Assembly (NCBI RefSeq): GCF_900182655.1 | Contig: NZ_FXTC01000014.1 | Location: 1-64,000, forward strand | Source of the DNA: Chryseobacterium rhizoplanae | Lineage (GTDB): Bacteria; Bacteroidota; Bacteroidia; Flavobacteriales; Weeksellaceae | Length of the DNA stretch: 64,000 nucleotides | Direction of reading: 5' to 3' | Shown here: positions 42,030 through 51,434 of the stretch, piece by piece | Layout: each line of letters starts with the position of its first letter | Numbering within the stretch: the first letter of the stretch is position 1 | The notes under the pieces: model-generated | The model's database searches: none | What the model saw: only the letters and a program-made list of their open reading frames with translations | What the model was told of the DNA's origin: nothing | Translations under genes and position numbers: made by a program

Positions 42030-43341
42030 AAGGAATTGATATTTTAAAAGTACTTCCTGCCTGAGGTTTACTGGAAACTTCTATTTTACCTCCGTATTTT
42101 GTAATGATTTTTTTAACGAAGTAAAGTCCAAGTCCCAGCCCTTTGCTGTTGTGGATATTATTGTTCTGAATTCTGTAGAATTTTTCAAAAATATGATTCA
42201 ATTCTTTTGTTTCCATGCCTTGCCCATTATCTGAAACTTTAATTTCAAGATGTTGAGAATGGTTTCGGGTATTTATTGTAACAGCAGATGCCCCATATTT
42301 AACACTGTTTTCACAAAGATTTTTAATGACTGTTTCCATCAGGTTTTTATCATAAGGAAGCTTTTGTGAAACTGAATTTTCAAGTTTAAAATCAATGTTC
42401 GGGTAAGTAACCGCAAGATCCTGAATGAAAAAATCCCAGTCTTCAGGTTGTATTTCAACCATTTCATCCGGCGTTTCATCCTTATGAAGCTGAACCATCA
42501 GGCTTTCAAGGCGGGAAATCTGGCGGTCAATAAGAGGCAGTGTTTCCGGGTTCCATTCTTTTTTTAATGCTTTGGAAGCTATTTTTAAAGTAGCAATCGG
42601 AGTTTTAAACTCATGTGAAATGTTATCCACAATCGTGTGGAGAACTTCTACCTGTTTCTGCTGCTGAATCAGATTTCTGATCGTGAAGATATAAAGTAAA
42701 AGAACTCCTGCAAGAAGTATAATACAGCAAATGATCAGTAGGGTAAGCTCTTTGAAAACAATACTTTTTATATTTTTAATCTCAAAATCTGTCTGGGTTT
42801 TAACCAGAAAACTATTCTTTTTTTCAACCTGCCCATTATCCGTATCATCTCTTTTGGTGGTTGAGGTTTCCCAGCTTCCATTACTGGCGATACGTGGATT
42901 TTTAAGCTTATCCTGTGTCTCAAAAATGACAATAGGTTCTGTAATTACTTTTGCGCTGTCTGGCAGATGGACAATGGAAAGATACCGGATTCTTGCGGAA
43001 ATCTCATATCCGTCTTTCTGATAGCGGCTGTCGATATAATGGATCAGTCTTTCTCTGGCAGATTTCCTGTTTTCTATAAAATAATTGAGAAAATTCCTTT
43101 TGTTGATCTCGTTATTATGATACCTTATAATGATTTCCTGAAGAGAGTCATCATTTCTTTCTTTCACCTCCTGGATGTCTTCAAGACTGTCTGTAAAATG
43201 GGTAAGCCCGTCATTCACGGATCTGTAGATATCCCTTTCTTTTACCTGATAGGTCTTGTACATAAAGTAGACCTGTATTCCCAGTAAAAGCAGGAACAGA
43301 GCGGCAAAAACCGGAATCAGAATTTTACTTTTGGCTATCAT
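42019..43341 (-). CDS. Sensor histidine kinase 2
   Basis: 440 residues: N-terminal membrane helix (ILIPVFAALFLLLLGIQVYFMY), a periplasmic region of about 190 residues without a recognised domain, a second helix (LTLLIICCIILLAGVLLLYIFTI), HisKA with DNISHEFKTPIATLKIASKAL, and HATPase_c (VIKNLCENSVKYG, SDNGQGMETKELNHIFEKFYR, GLGLGLYFVKKI). Kinase core is close to that of kinase 1, so the two systems are paralogous. It diverges from the GLPGLI gene across the ATTAACC boxes. Confidence 0.93.
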   Translation of the reverse strand: MIAKSKILIPVFAALFLLLLGIQVYFMYKTYQVKERDIYRSVNDGLTHFTDSLEDIQEVKERNDDSLQEIIIRYHNNEINKRNFLNYFIENRKSARERLIHYIDSRYQKDGYEISARIRYLSIVHLPDSAKVITEPIVIFETQDKLKNPRIASNGSWETSTTKRDDTDNGQVEKKNSFLVKTQTDFEIKNIKSIVFKELTLLIICCIILLAGVLLLYIFTIRNLIQQQKQVEVLHTIVDNISHEFKTPIATLKIASKALKKEWNPETLPLIDRQISRLESLMVQLHKDETPDEMVEIQPEDWDFFIQDLAVTYPNIDFKLENSVSQKLPYDKNLMETVIKNLCENSVKYGASAVTINTRNHSQHLEIKVSDNGQGMETKELNHIFEKFYRIQNNNIHNSKGLGLGLYFVKKIITKYGGKIEVSSKPQAGSTFKISIPYEN

Positions 43342-43389
43342 TGAAACAAAGATAAAACTTTAACATTTTACTGAAATAGTATTTTTGTC

Positions 43390-43418
43390 ATTAACCTTTT
43401 ATTAACCTGATGGTTAAT
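43390..43418. promoter_or_regulatory. ATTAACC boxes upstream of the GLPGLI gene and kinase 2
   Basis: ATTAACC at 43390-43396 and 43401-43407 (11-base period), then its inverted form GGTTAAT at 43412-43418, again 11 bases on. The boxes lie in the divergent promoter region of kinase 2 and GLPGLI. The repeated 11-base phasing fits binding by an OmpR-family regulator. Confidence 0.65.
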
Positions 43419-43455
43419 GTGTTTTTGGTAATTTTAGAAAATTAATGACCATTTA

Positions 43456-44289
43456 ATGAAAAAGATACTCATTCTTCTGATTCTTATGCTTGGGATGCAT
43501 ACCAATGCACAAACCCATCGCTTTATATATGAACTTCAGTACAGATTTGAACCTAACGGGACCAATTATGATAAAGAAGAAATGGTGCTGGATATCAATC
43601 CTGATGAAGTGAAGTTTTATGAATCTGAATTTTTAGCAAGCGATTCCCTGAATATTCTTCACGGAGGAATTTCTTCCCAACATACCAGCCAGTCCGGACA
43701 AACCATTATCCGAAAAAGAAATTCCAATAAAAATAAAAACTTTGTTCAGATCATGATGATGCCTTATTATTATGTTTTTGAAACGGAGGATAATATCCAG
43801 TGGAAAATAGAGGCTGATACTAAAAAGATCAATAATTATAATTTACAAAGAGCAACTGCTGTGTTTGGAGGAAGAAACTGGACCGCTTGGTTTACGCCGG
43901 ATATCAACATTCCTGAAGGACCTTATAAATTCAGAGGATTGCCGGGATTGGTTCTGTATGTAGAAGATGACAAGAAAGATTTTATATATTCTTTCTCCCG
44001 AAATAAAAACCTGCCAAAAACATACGATACAAAAAGCTTTCTCGAAAAACATTATTCACTGGATGCTATTGCCATTGACTTAAAGAAATGGGTAAAACTG
44101 AATCTGGAGTTTTACAATGATCCATATGCCAGAATGAGAACCGATTTTCAGCCGGACTGGAATGTCCGTATTAATGGGCAGCAAATCAAAAGCAAAGAAG
44201 AATTTGCAGGTTTGACTAAACAAACGCAGACAGACATCAAAAAATATTATAATCCGATTGAACTGGATAAAGCCATTCCTTATCCATAA
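43456..44289 (+). CDS. GLPGLI-family exported protein
   Basis: 277 residues with a signal peptide ending HTNAQ. The family signature is present as KFRGLPGLVLYVEDDKKDFIYSF. The early part has RFIYELQYRF and the conserved DEVKFY. GLPGLI proteins are exported proteins of unknown function found in Bacteroidota, frequently beside TonB-dependent or barrel proteins, as here. It has its own terminator, but shares the ATTAACC boxes with the next gene, which suggests co-regulation by the adjacent two-component system. Confidence 0.9.
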   Translation: MKKILILLILMLGMHTNAQTHRFIYELQYRFEPNGTNYDKEEMVLDINPDEVKFYESEFLASDSLNILHGGISSQHTSQSGQTIIRKRNSNKNKNFVQIMMMPYYYVFETEDNIQWKIEADTKKINNYNLQRATAVFGGRNWTAWFTPDINIPEGPYKFRGLPGLVLYVEDDKKDFIYSFSRNKNLPKTYDTKSFLEKHYSLDAIAIDLKKWVKLNLEFYNDPYARMRTDFQPDWNVRINGQQIKSKEEFAGLTKQTQTDIKKYYNPIELDKAIPYP

Positions 44290-44312
44290 AAAAATATACT
44301 CTATTAATTTTG

Positions 44313-44341
44313 AAACCTGAATTTACGAATTCAGGTTTTGT
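44313..44341 (+). terminator. Rho-independent terminator
   Basis: A perfect 11-base stem AAACCTGAATT / AATTCAGGTTT with a TACG loop and T residues. It separates the GLPGLI gene from the barrel gene, so the latter needs its own promoter. Confidence 0.85.
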
Positions 44342-44358
44342 TATTGTAAAGAAAAGAC

Positions 44359-44387
44359 ATTAACCTATCATTAACCCATCATTAACC
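44359..44387 (+). promoter_or_regulatory. Three ATTAACC direct repeats with exact 11-base period
   Basis: ATTAACC at 44359-44365, 44370-44376 and 44381-44387, upstream of the outer-membrane barrel gene. The same box with the same spacing occurs upstream of the neighbouring GLPGLI gene. This is the layout of an operator for a dimer or oligomer of an OmpR-family response regulator. Confidence 0.7.
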
Positions 44388-44456
44388 GAAATTCTCCCTT
44401 TCAATACAGAATTTTGTAGCCATAAAACAGAACAGTGTTTTTGTTAGGATAAAAAA

Positions 44457-46832
44457 ATGACCATGTATAAAATTCTTTTTTTTCTGTGTTTTCCGGTTTT
44501 GATTCTTGCCCAGAAACAAAAACTTAAAGGAACAGTTATGAACACTGAAAATGAAAAGCTTTCATCGGTAAAAATAGAGCTGTATAATTCTCAGAATACA
44601 TTAATTAAAGAATTAAAAACGGATGAAAACGGAAATTTTATACTGGAGGGAATAGCAGAACAGGATGTAAAACTGGTAGTTAAAAACCTGGGATACTCTT
44701 TATTTGAGAAAAAACTTGATCTGAAAGAGCTTGATCCTCTGAATGTTATCCTTAAAAAAGAAACGCAGGAAATAGAAGGAGTGGTAATGACGAAACGCAA
44801 GCCCTTGGTGAAAAGAAAAGTGGATCGCCTGGAATTTAATGTTGAAAACAGCAATATTTCCTCACTCAATGCCTGGGAAATTCTAAAGAATACACCAAGT
44901 GTCACCGTAAACAATGATGTACTCGGTGTAAAGGGAAGTACTGCAATTTTGGTGACCATTAATGATAAAAAGATAATGCTGACGGGTGATGAGCTTAAAA
45001 ATCTTTTAGAAAATACACAGGGAGATGATGTGAAATCGGTAGAAGTGATTACCAATCCGCCAGCAAAATATGAAGCTTCAGGAAGTGCAGTGCTGAATAT
45101 TGTTCTGAAAAAGAATAAAATTGAAGGCTACCGCGGAATTCTTTCATCCAAATATGTGCAGACACAATATGCGAAAGGCGTTTTTGGTCTTTCCCAATAT
45201 TATAAAAAAGATAAACTTTCCGTTATGGGAAGCTATTATAGAGGGCTGGGGACGTACTACCGGGAAGGAACAGACTATGTAAACTACCCGGAGAGCCAAA
45301 CCCGATGGGTTAGTACGATGAACAGGAAGGATAAAAACTATAACCAGAATACCCTGAATTTTAATGTGGAATATGAATTGGACAGCTTAACCAATGCAAG
45401 CCTCAACTACTCAGGGTATTTTTCTCCGAAATCCTTCGGAACCTACAATGTTCCTACACTGATCTATAATAATCAGGATATCGTAGAATCCAATTATACC
45501 ACCATCAATGATCACCGCTCCCGTTCCATTAATAACTCTGTAAGTTTTCAGATAGACCGGAAGCTGAATAAGAAAAGCAGTCTTTCATGGATTAGCTATT
45601 TTACGGGAAACAACGCCGATAAATATCAGAATGTCATCACCAATCTGAACTTTGCGGGCCAGCCTCCAAAAGAAGATAATTTTCTTACGAAAAATAAAGC
45701 CGATGTTCAGCTGTATTCCACTCAATTCGATTATCAGTGGAAAAGTGATAAGCTGGAGCTGGAATCCGGAGCAAAATATAGTTTTGTAAAGACAAGCAGC
45801 GCACTTGATTTCTCTGACAATGAAAATGGAATATTACAATACCGTCCGGAAAAGAGCAGTATCTTTGATTATAAGGAGCATAATTTTGCCCTGTATTCTT
45901 CATTAGCCTACAATATTGGAAAATGGAATTTCAAAGGAGGGCTTCGCACAGAAATGACAGATCTGGAAGGAGTAGTCTCTGAACCTTATGAATTGAATAA
46001 AACCAACTATTGGAAGTTTTTCCCCACTTTTTACGCACAATATACCACAGAAAATAAACAGGAATTCGGTTTCTCTTATGGGAAAAGGATCAGCAGACCT
46101 TCCTATTCATGGTTGAACCCTGCAAAATCTTATTACAATCTGTTTTCGTATTATCAGGGAGACCCAAAGCTAAAGGCAACCATTACCCATAACCTCAATC
46201 TTACCTACTCATGGAAAGAATGGAATGTGGATCTGTATTACCGTAAAGAAATCTATCCGTCTATGGAAATTTCATATCAGGAACCCAATACCAACAGTCT
46301 CATTTATTACTTTACCAATATTGAGAAGGGAGAAGCTTTCGGGTTAAGTTTATACAAAAACTTTCAGGTCAAACCATGGTGGAATATCATTATGTCCGAA
46401 AACCTTGAACACAATGAAAATTATTTTAAAGGAACAGACGGAATGTTATATAAAAATAAAGTCTGGAACTGGGTTTCCAATATCTCAACAAGCTTTACAC
46501 TCGATAAAAATAGTGATTGGAAGATGGAAATGGGACACCGTTACTATTCTCCCGGAATACAAGGGACTTTTAGAATTTCTGCGGCGTGGTCGGCATATTT
46601 TGTGATGAACAGAAAGTTCCTGAATAAAAAGCTGGAAGCAAGTCTTATATTCACTGATATTTTCAGAACAACAGGCCAGAAAGTCAGTACAAAATACGCG
46701 AATCAGGATAACTATTTTCTGGATTATACGGATGCGCAAGGCATTTCCTTTTCACTGAAATTCAACTTTGGAAATCAATCTGTGAAAAATGCAAAAACAA
46801 TAAAGAAAACTGCCGAACAAGATAGACTGTAG
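44457..46832 (+). CDS. Outer-membrane beta-barrel protein (TonB-dependent receptor type)
   Basis: 791 residues. The start is the ATG at 44457, with an alternative Met two codons later. Signal peptide ends ILAQ. Then a carboxypeptidase-regulatory-like domain (KLKGTVMNTENEKLSSVKIELYN, about 22-105), a plug-like domain (NAWEILKNTPSVTVNNDVLGVKGSTAILVTINDKKI...NPPAKYEASGSAVLNIVLKKN, about 130-225) and a long beta barrel. It belongs to the group often called outer-membrane beta-barrel family 3, in which TonB dependence is plausible but the ligand unknown. Boxes upstream tie it to response regulator 2. Confidence 0.9.
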   Translation: MTMYKILFFLCFPVLILAQKQKLKGTVMNTENEKLSSVKIELYNSQNTLIKELKTDENGNFILEGIAEQDVKLVVKNLGYSLFEKKLDLKELDPLNVILKKETQEIEGVVMTKRKPLVKRKVDRLEFNVENSNISSLNAWEILKNTPSVTVNNDVLGVKGSTAILVTINDKKIMLTGDELKNLLENTQGDDVKSVEVITNPPAKYEASGSAVLNIVLKKNKIEGYRGILSSKYVQTQYAKGVFGLSQYYKKDKLSVMGSYYRGLGTYYREGTDYVNYPESQTRWVSTMNRKDKNYNQNTLNFNVEYELDSLTNASLNYSGYFSPKSFGTYNVPTLIYNNQDIVESNYTTINDHRSRSINNSVSFQIDRKLNKKSSLSWISYFTGNNADKYQNVITNLNFAGQPPKEDNFLTKNKADVQLYSTQFDYQWKSDKLELESGAKYSFVKTSSALDFSDNENGILQYRPEKSSIFDYKEHNFALYSSLAYNIGKWNFKGGLRTEMTDLEGVVSEPYELNKTNYWKFFPTFYAQYTTENKQEFGFSYGKRISRPSYSWLNPAKSYYNLFSYYQGDPKLKATITHNLNLTYSWKEWNVDLYYRKEIYPSMEISYQEPNTNSLIYYFTNIEKGEAFGLSLYKNFQVKPWWNIIMSENLEHNENYFKGTDGMLYKNKVWNWVSNISTSFTLDKNSDWKMEMGHRYYSPGIQGTFRISAAWSAYFVMNRKFLNKKLEASLIFTDIFRTTGQKVSTKYANQDNYFLDYTDAQGISFSLKFNFGNQSVKNAKTIKKTAEQDRL

Positions 46833-46906
46833 AATAATATGATATAAACATCATTACAATAAGATATTATTATAAAAGAAATAACCTACTGATGTTACAT
46901 TTTTGC

Positions 46907-46914
46907 TATTTTTG
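46907..46914 (+). promoter_or_regulatory. Promoter -7 element TATTTTTG
   Basis: Exact TAnnTTTG 24 bases before the chosen ATG of the second M1 peptidase. The start of the longer open frame (46903) overlaps this element and is rejected for that reason. Confidence 0.6.
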
Positions 46915-46938
46915 ACACCTATCTTTAAAAAGGTCATT

Positions 46939-48804
46939 ATGAAGAAAATTTTTTCCGGAATGCTGATGGTTGTTTCCTTGCTGCAATTGTCTGCACAGGA
47001 ACTCTATATGCCGAGGAATATTAAAAAAGCGTATGAAAAAGGGACCCGCGATATCTCCGGAGCACCAGGTAAAAACTATTGGCAGAATAAGGGAGTATAT
47101 AATGTGGATGTGAAAGTGGATGCCAATACCAAAATGGTTTCCGGAAAAGAAACAATTGTTTATACGAACAACAGCCCGGATAGTCTGAATGAACTGGCTA
47201 TTCGATTTGTGAATAACCTTCATAAACCGCAGTCACCAAGATCGGGATTTGTGTCTAAAGATTTTCTGTCTTCAGGACTTAAGATTAAATCTTTCATTGT
47301 AAACGGAACAAAATATGACGTTAACAGTGATGATTGGAGTACTGTTGAAAAAGTAAAATTAAAAACAGCTTTAAAACCTAAATCAAAAGCTGAAGTAAAA
47401 ATTGAATGGGAATATCCGCTTTCAGTACAGAGTGGAAGAGAAGGTCAGATAGATCCGGAAACATTTTATGTTGCTTATTCCTATCCAAGAATTTCTGTGT
47501 ATGATGATTATAACGGATGGGATATGCTTCCACACTCAGACAGACAGGAGTTTTACAATGACTTCAACGACTACAGCTTTGCGATTACAGCACCTAAAAA
47601 TTTTGTAGTCTGGGCAACAGGAGATTTCCTGAACCCGGAAGCAGTCCTTCAGCCGGAGTATTTAAAAAGATATAAAGCTTCATTAAAAAGCGATAAAGTA
47701 ATGCATATTGCTACAGAGCAGGAAATGAAGTCTGGGAAAGTAGCCAAACCTAATAAATGGAATGTCTGGAAATTTAAAGCCAGTCACATTACAGATTTCT
47801 GTTTTGCAATGAGCAACCATTATGTGTGGGATGCATCAAGTGTTCAGTTAAAATCGAAAAGAGCAAGCGTTCAGGCAGGATATAAAAATGGCGCAGCAGA
47901 TTTTGAGCACTATGTAGACTGGATGCGTTATAATCTTGATTGGTTCTCTAAAAACTGGCCGGGAGTAGAATATCCTTATAATGTAATGACTGCTATTCAG
48001 GGATATGCAGATATGGAATATCCAATGATGATCAATGATACCAGTATTCCTGATGATCTTCAGGATGCAAGGCTGACTGCAGATCATGAAATTGCGCACA
48101 CCTATTTCCCTTTTTATATGGGTATCAACGAGACGAGATATGCATTTATGGATGAAGGCTGGGCAACTACCCTGGAATATCTTATAGGAGTTGATGAAAA
48201 CGGCGAAGCTGCAGCCAAAGAATTTTATAAAAACTTCAGGGTTAAAAAATGGATCAATGACCCATCTGCAGAACAGGATCAACCGGTGATTACCATGAGT
48301 ACGCAGGTGAGTGGTTCCGGATATGGAAACAATTCTTATGTAAAAGCTTCTTTGTCTTATCTGGCATTGAAAGATTATTTAGGAGACGAACTTTTCAAAA
48401 AAGCATTACATCATTATATGGACAACTGGAATGGAAAACATCCGGTTCCATGGGATTATTTCAACTCTATGAATACAGGATCAGGGAAAAACCTGAACTG
48501 GTTCTTCCAAAATTGGTTTTATACCAATAATTATATTGATTTAAAAGTAACAGGTGCATCCCAGATTAATGATATGCTTACAGTAAACATAGCCAATGTA
48601 GGTGGTTTTGCAATTCCCTTTGATGCGTTAATAACATATGAAGACGGGACTACAGAAAAACTGCATTTCTCTCCTTCTGTCTGGGAAAAAGATCAGAAGC
48701 TGACCGATCTTGTGATTCCTATTAAGAAGAAAGTGAAATCTGTAAAGTTGGATGGAGATCTGTTTATGGATTATACTCCCGAAAACAATCAGAAAAACTT
48801 ATAA
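46939..48804 (+). CDS. Exported M1-family metallopeptidase B
   Basis: 621 residues from the ATG at 46939, which opens the signal peptide MKKIFSGMLMVVSLLQLSAQ. Zinc site: His383-Glu384-x-x-His387 (HEIAHTY) with Glu406 (FMDEGWATTLEY). YADMEYPMM is in the place of the GAMEN motif, as in the homologous gene at 34484. The C-terminal part has WFFQNWFYTNNYIDLKV and a beta-sandwich. Homology to peptidase A extends over the full length, so the two are an old duplication; they are 10.5 kb apart. Confidence 0.92.
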   Translation: MKKIFSGMLMVVSLLQLSAQELYMPRNIKKAYEKGTRDISGAPGKNYWQNKGVYNVDVKVDANTKMVSGKETIVYTNNSPDSLNELAIRFVNNLHKPQSPRSGFVSKDFLSSGLKIKSFIVNGTKYDVNSDDWSTVEKVKLKTALKPKSKAEVKIEWEYPLSVQSGREGQIDPETFYVAYSYPRISVYDDYNGWDMLPHSDRQEFYNDFNDYSFAITAPKNFVVWATGDFLNPEAVLQPEYLKRYKASLKSDKVMHIATEQEMKSGKVAKPNKWNVWKFKASHITDFCFAMSNHYVWDASSVQLKSKRASVQAGYKNGAADFEHYVDWMRYNLDWFSKNWPGVEYPYNVMTAIQGYADMEYPMMINDTSIPDDLQDARLTADHEIAHTYFPFYMGINETRYAFMDEGWATTLEYLIGVDENGEAAAKEFYKNFRVKKWINDPSAEQDQPVITMSTQVSGSGYGNNSYVKASLSYLALKDYLGDELFKKALHHYMDNWNGKHPVPWDYFNSMNTGSGKNLNWFFQNWFYTNNYIDLKVTGASQINDMLTVNIANVGGFAIPFDALITYEDGTTEKLHFSPSVWEKDQKLTDLVIPIKKKVKSVKLDGDLFMDYTPENNQKNL

Positions 48805-48807
48805 AAT

Positions 48808-48834
48808 AAAAGCCTTCAGATTCTGAAGGCTTTT
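48808..48834. terminator. Bidirectional terminator
   Basis: A perfect 11-base stem AAAAGCCTTCA / TGAAGGCTTTT lies between the converging M1 and PAP2 genes. Confidence 0.85.
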
Positions 48835-48840
48835 GTATTT

Positions 48841-50253
48841 TTAAAAATAGGCAGTTAATCTTAACCCTAATGTAATATAATTGATTTTTTCTTTAGCAAT
48901 AAGGTGGTTAAGTTCCTGATCCAGCTCAGCACTTTCCTTGATCTCATCACTGAAGCGATACCGGATCGTAGAGTTTATCTGATTGTAATCCGTATAGAAC
49001 GTAAGACCCAGCCCCGGATTGAACCTGTAAGTCATCGCTGCTCCTGTATTCCAACGGAAAGCGGGTTTAGGCTTGTATCGGGCTATCTGAAGTTCGTGGT
49101 TAGGAGCGTCTATATCATCTCCTTTTACAAAAACTTTTCCACTGGCAGTAGTAGCATATCCTCCGGTTAACTTTAAAGTAAGCTGCCATTTATCTGAAAA
49201 TTCATGAGAAAAATAAGGCCCAATCCCTGCAGCCAGGAAGCCCATGGACTGTGTTTTGATTTCATGGTTGCCAAAATCCTGCCCGTCATCAAAAGTTATT
49301 CTCTGAGATTTAATAGGGAAGCTGCTGAAGGTAACATCTGCACCCACACCCCATTTTTTTGAAAAGAAATAAGCTCCTTCCAATCCGCCTTCAAAACCTA
49401 CTTGTTTTTTGTCATCCAGTTCAGATTCCCTCAGGAAATTAGTCGTACCTAATGCGGTACCCATCTTCAGGGTAAGAAAAGAGGGATAATCATTTCCTTG
49501 TATTCTGGATAAGATACTTAAATTATCCCCTTTATTTTTATAAATTTTATCAATAAAAAAGTACCCCAGTTCTGTAGATATAATTCCGATACCAGCGCCG
49601 GCAAGAATATCCGGAACCCAGTGTCTGTTATTCAAATTTCTGCCAAGTCCTGTAATAGCGGCAGAACCATATCCTGCAATACTGTAGGCTGGGTTTACCA
49701 TACCATATTCTTTATGCAGAAAACTTGCATTGGTAAAAGCCATTGCTGCATGTCCTGATGGAAATGAATTGTTTTTGGAGCCATCCGGACGTTCAACTTT
49801 TGCTGTATATTTAATAGAATTAACTAAAATAGCCATGATGACTAAACTTGTACCATAAGACAGAGTGGCCCGGCCCATATTATTCCGGCCTTTTACACCT
49901 GCCAGTTTTAATCCGTAAACAGTTGCAGCCGGGGCATACTGAAGATAATCATCAAATTTGACCTTGAAATTAGGAAGATAGCGGTTTCTTACTTCGCGGA
50001 TATTCTCTTTTTCTCCCCATGTTGCAGCAGCAGCCGTGAAAAGAAGGGCAGGAGCTACTGATTTTTTCACCCACTCCTTTTTGAAAAATGGTGTTTTCTG
50101 CTGAAATACACAACCGGTGGAATTGGTAGGCACAATGTCTTCCATAAGATTTCGGGATCGGATGGTATCCTGTGTTTTAATTTGGATAGTATCCTGTGCT
50201 TTTATACAATATAGATGCAATAGTATTCCTGATGCTAATGCTAATTTTTTCAT
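48841..50253 (-). CDS. PAP2-family phosphatase with C-terminal barrel-like domain
   Basis: 470 residues with a signal peptide (ASGILLHLYCIKAQ). The PAP2 catalytic signature is complete: KYTAKVERP (KxxxxxxRP), FPSGHAAM (PSGH) and GRNLNNRHWVPD (RxxxxxHxxxD). The usual multiple transmembrane helices are weak; instead residues from about 290 to the end look like alternating beta strands (GVGADVTFSSFPI, FLAAGIGPYFSHEFSDKWQLTLKLTGGY, ...TLGLRLTAYF) typical of a small outer-membrane barrel, ending in aromatic Phe. A phosphatase fused to a barrel would act at the outer membrane, on lipid or lipid A phosphates. That location is inferred. Confidence 0.85.
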   Translation of the reverse strand: MKKLALASGILLHLYCIKAQDTIQIKTQDTIRSRNLMEDIVPTNSTGCVFQQKTPFFKKEWVKKSVAPALLFTAAAATWGEKENIREVRNRYLPNFKVKFDDYLQYAPAATVYGLKLAGVKGRNNMGRATLSYGTSLVIMAILVNSIKYTAKVERPDGSKNNSFPSGHAAMAFTNASFLHKEYGMVNPAYSIAGYGSAAITGLGRNLNNRHWVPDILAGAGIGIISTELGYFFIDKIYKNKGDNLSILSRIQGNDYPSFLTLKMGTALGTTNFLRESELDDKKQVGFEGGLEGAYFFSKKWGVGADVTFSSFPIKSQRITFDDGQDFGNHEIKTQSMGFLAAGIGPYFSHEFSDKWQLTLKLTGGYATTASGKVFVKGDDIDAPNHELQIARYKPKPAFRWNTGAAMTYRFNPGLGLTFYTDYNQINSTIRYRFSDEIKESAELDQELNHLIAKEKINYITLGLRLTAYF

Positions 50254-50289
50254 CGTAGTGGTGCTGAAATGTAAGTCGAGTAAAAATAT

Positions 50290-50322
50290 TAAAAAAATCT
50301 ATCCCAAAAATTGAGATAGACT
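50290..50322 (-). terminator. Terminator of M43 gene A
   Basis: TCTATC/GATAGA stem around CAATTTTTG, followed on the minus strand by seven T residues. Its sequence resembles the terminator of M43 gene B (51811-51848), evidence of duplication. Confidence 0.7.
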
Positions 50323-50359
50323 ATTTTAATATTTTTATAATATTCAGCTAACTTGCTAA

Positions 50360-51373
50360 TTATCTTAAGCCAGATCTTGGCCCGGACGCTGCTACTACAG
50401 CCTGCATTCTTGTTTTTTGATTAGCTGAGAACATTACCATAGATTTGTCATCTACATAATCCATATAGTTCATGAACATCTGAGAACGGCTTACTCCTCC
50501 GCAAATTCTGTTCAGAGGATAAGTTGGGTTTCCGTAGTTAGGGCCTGGAGACACAGGAGTGTCATTAGAGTAATCTGTTTGGCATCCTGTATCAGATGAT
50601 CCCCAAAGGTGTGGCAGATTCAGATAGTGTCCTACTTCGTGAGTTACCGTTCTTCCTAAGTTGAATGGAGCAGAAGCACCGGTTTTTCCGATATATTGGT
50701 ATCCTATTACAAGACCATCATACCATTGTCCTGCATTTTCAGGGTAATAAGCATAGCCTAAGGTTCCTGGTTGGTTATTCTCATCAAGGATTGAGTTAAC
50801 AACCCATATATTCATATTTTTAGTCACATCAGTAGCATCAATACCCCCTGTGCTTGCCTTTTTCATTTGCTCAAGATCAGATCTCCAACCTGTTTTTGTA
50901 CTTTGTTTACGGTTGGTGGCTACTAATTTGAAACGGATTTTTACGTCTCCTGCTGCCGAAGGTTGAAATGCTGAAGGAATTTTATTAATGTCAGAATTGG
51001 TAGCACCATAATCAGCATTCAGTACTGCAATTTGTTCTGCGATTCTTGCGTCAGAAACATTTTGAGCGGAAGTATTGTAAATTACATTAAAAACTACCGG
51101 AATCTCAACGGTACCGTCTGCCAGAACTTTTCCCAATTTAAGATTTTCAGCAAATTTTTCAGTACCGAATTCAATATCGGCCATTTTTTGTTTTAGTGCA
51201 GGGTTTTTCAGAAGCATTGCCTGTCTTATTCCTTCTGAAGGACAGCTTCTTTTAAGAGCGCCTGGAGCGGAAGCTTCCTGATCCACAGGCGTTTCATTTT
51301 GATTACTTAAGTTGTCGGAGTTACATGCTGACATAAAGCCCAGAACCAGGGCTCCGAATAAGAATTTTCTCAT
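50360..51373 (-). CDS. M43-family zinc metalloprotease lipoprotein A
   Basis: 337 residues. Lipoprotein signal MRKFLFGALVLGFMSAC (Cys17), a propeptide-like region of about 100 residues (KMADIEFGTEKFAENLKLGKVLADGTVEIPVVFNVIY), then the cytophagalysin/pappalysin-type catalytic domain. The zinc site is His245-Glu246, His249, His255 (HEVGHYLNLPH), the Met-turn is in MFMNYMDYVDD. A late Gln/Arg segment (FSANQKTRMQAVV) is conserved in all three paralogues here. The protein ends soon after without T9SS domain. Probably a surface or periplasmic protease; substrate unknown. Confidence 0.92.
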   Translation of the reverse strand: MRKFLFGALVLGFMSACNSDNLSNQNETPVDQEASAPGALKRSCPSEGIRQAMLLKNPALKQKMADIEFGTEKFAENLKLGKVLADGTVEIPVVFNVIYNTSAQNVSDARIAEQIAVLNADYGATNSDINKIPSAFQPSAAGDVKIRFKLVATNRKQSTKTGWRSDLEQMKKASTGGIDATDVTKNMNIWVVNSILDENNQPGTLGYAYYPENAGQWYDGLVIGYQYIGKTGASAPFNLGRTVTHEVGHYLNLPHLWGSSDTGCQTDYSNDTPVSPGPNYGNPTYPLNRICGGVSRSQMFMNYMDYVDDKSMVMFSANQKTRMQAVVAASGPRSGLR

Positions 51374-51420
51374 ATCGTTATAATATAATTTGGTTGAGGC
51401 TGTGAAATTATATTATTTAA

Positions 51421-51434
51421 AATTGATATGCAAA
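51421..51434 (-). promoter_or_regulatory. AATTGATATGCAAA promoter motif of M43 gene A
   Basis: Read on the minus strand this is TTTGCATATCAATT, probably the -33 region, followed by an A/T-rich block with TAATTTCA. Nearly the same sequence lies upstream of M43 gene B and of the hypothetical-membrane-kinase-regulator operon. Confidence 0.5.
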
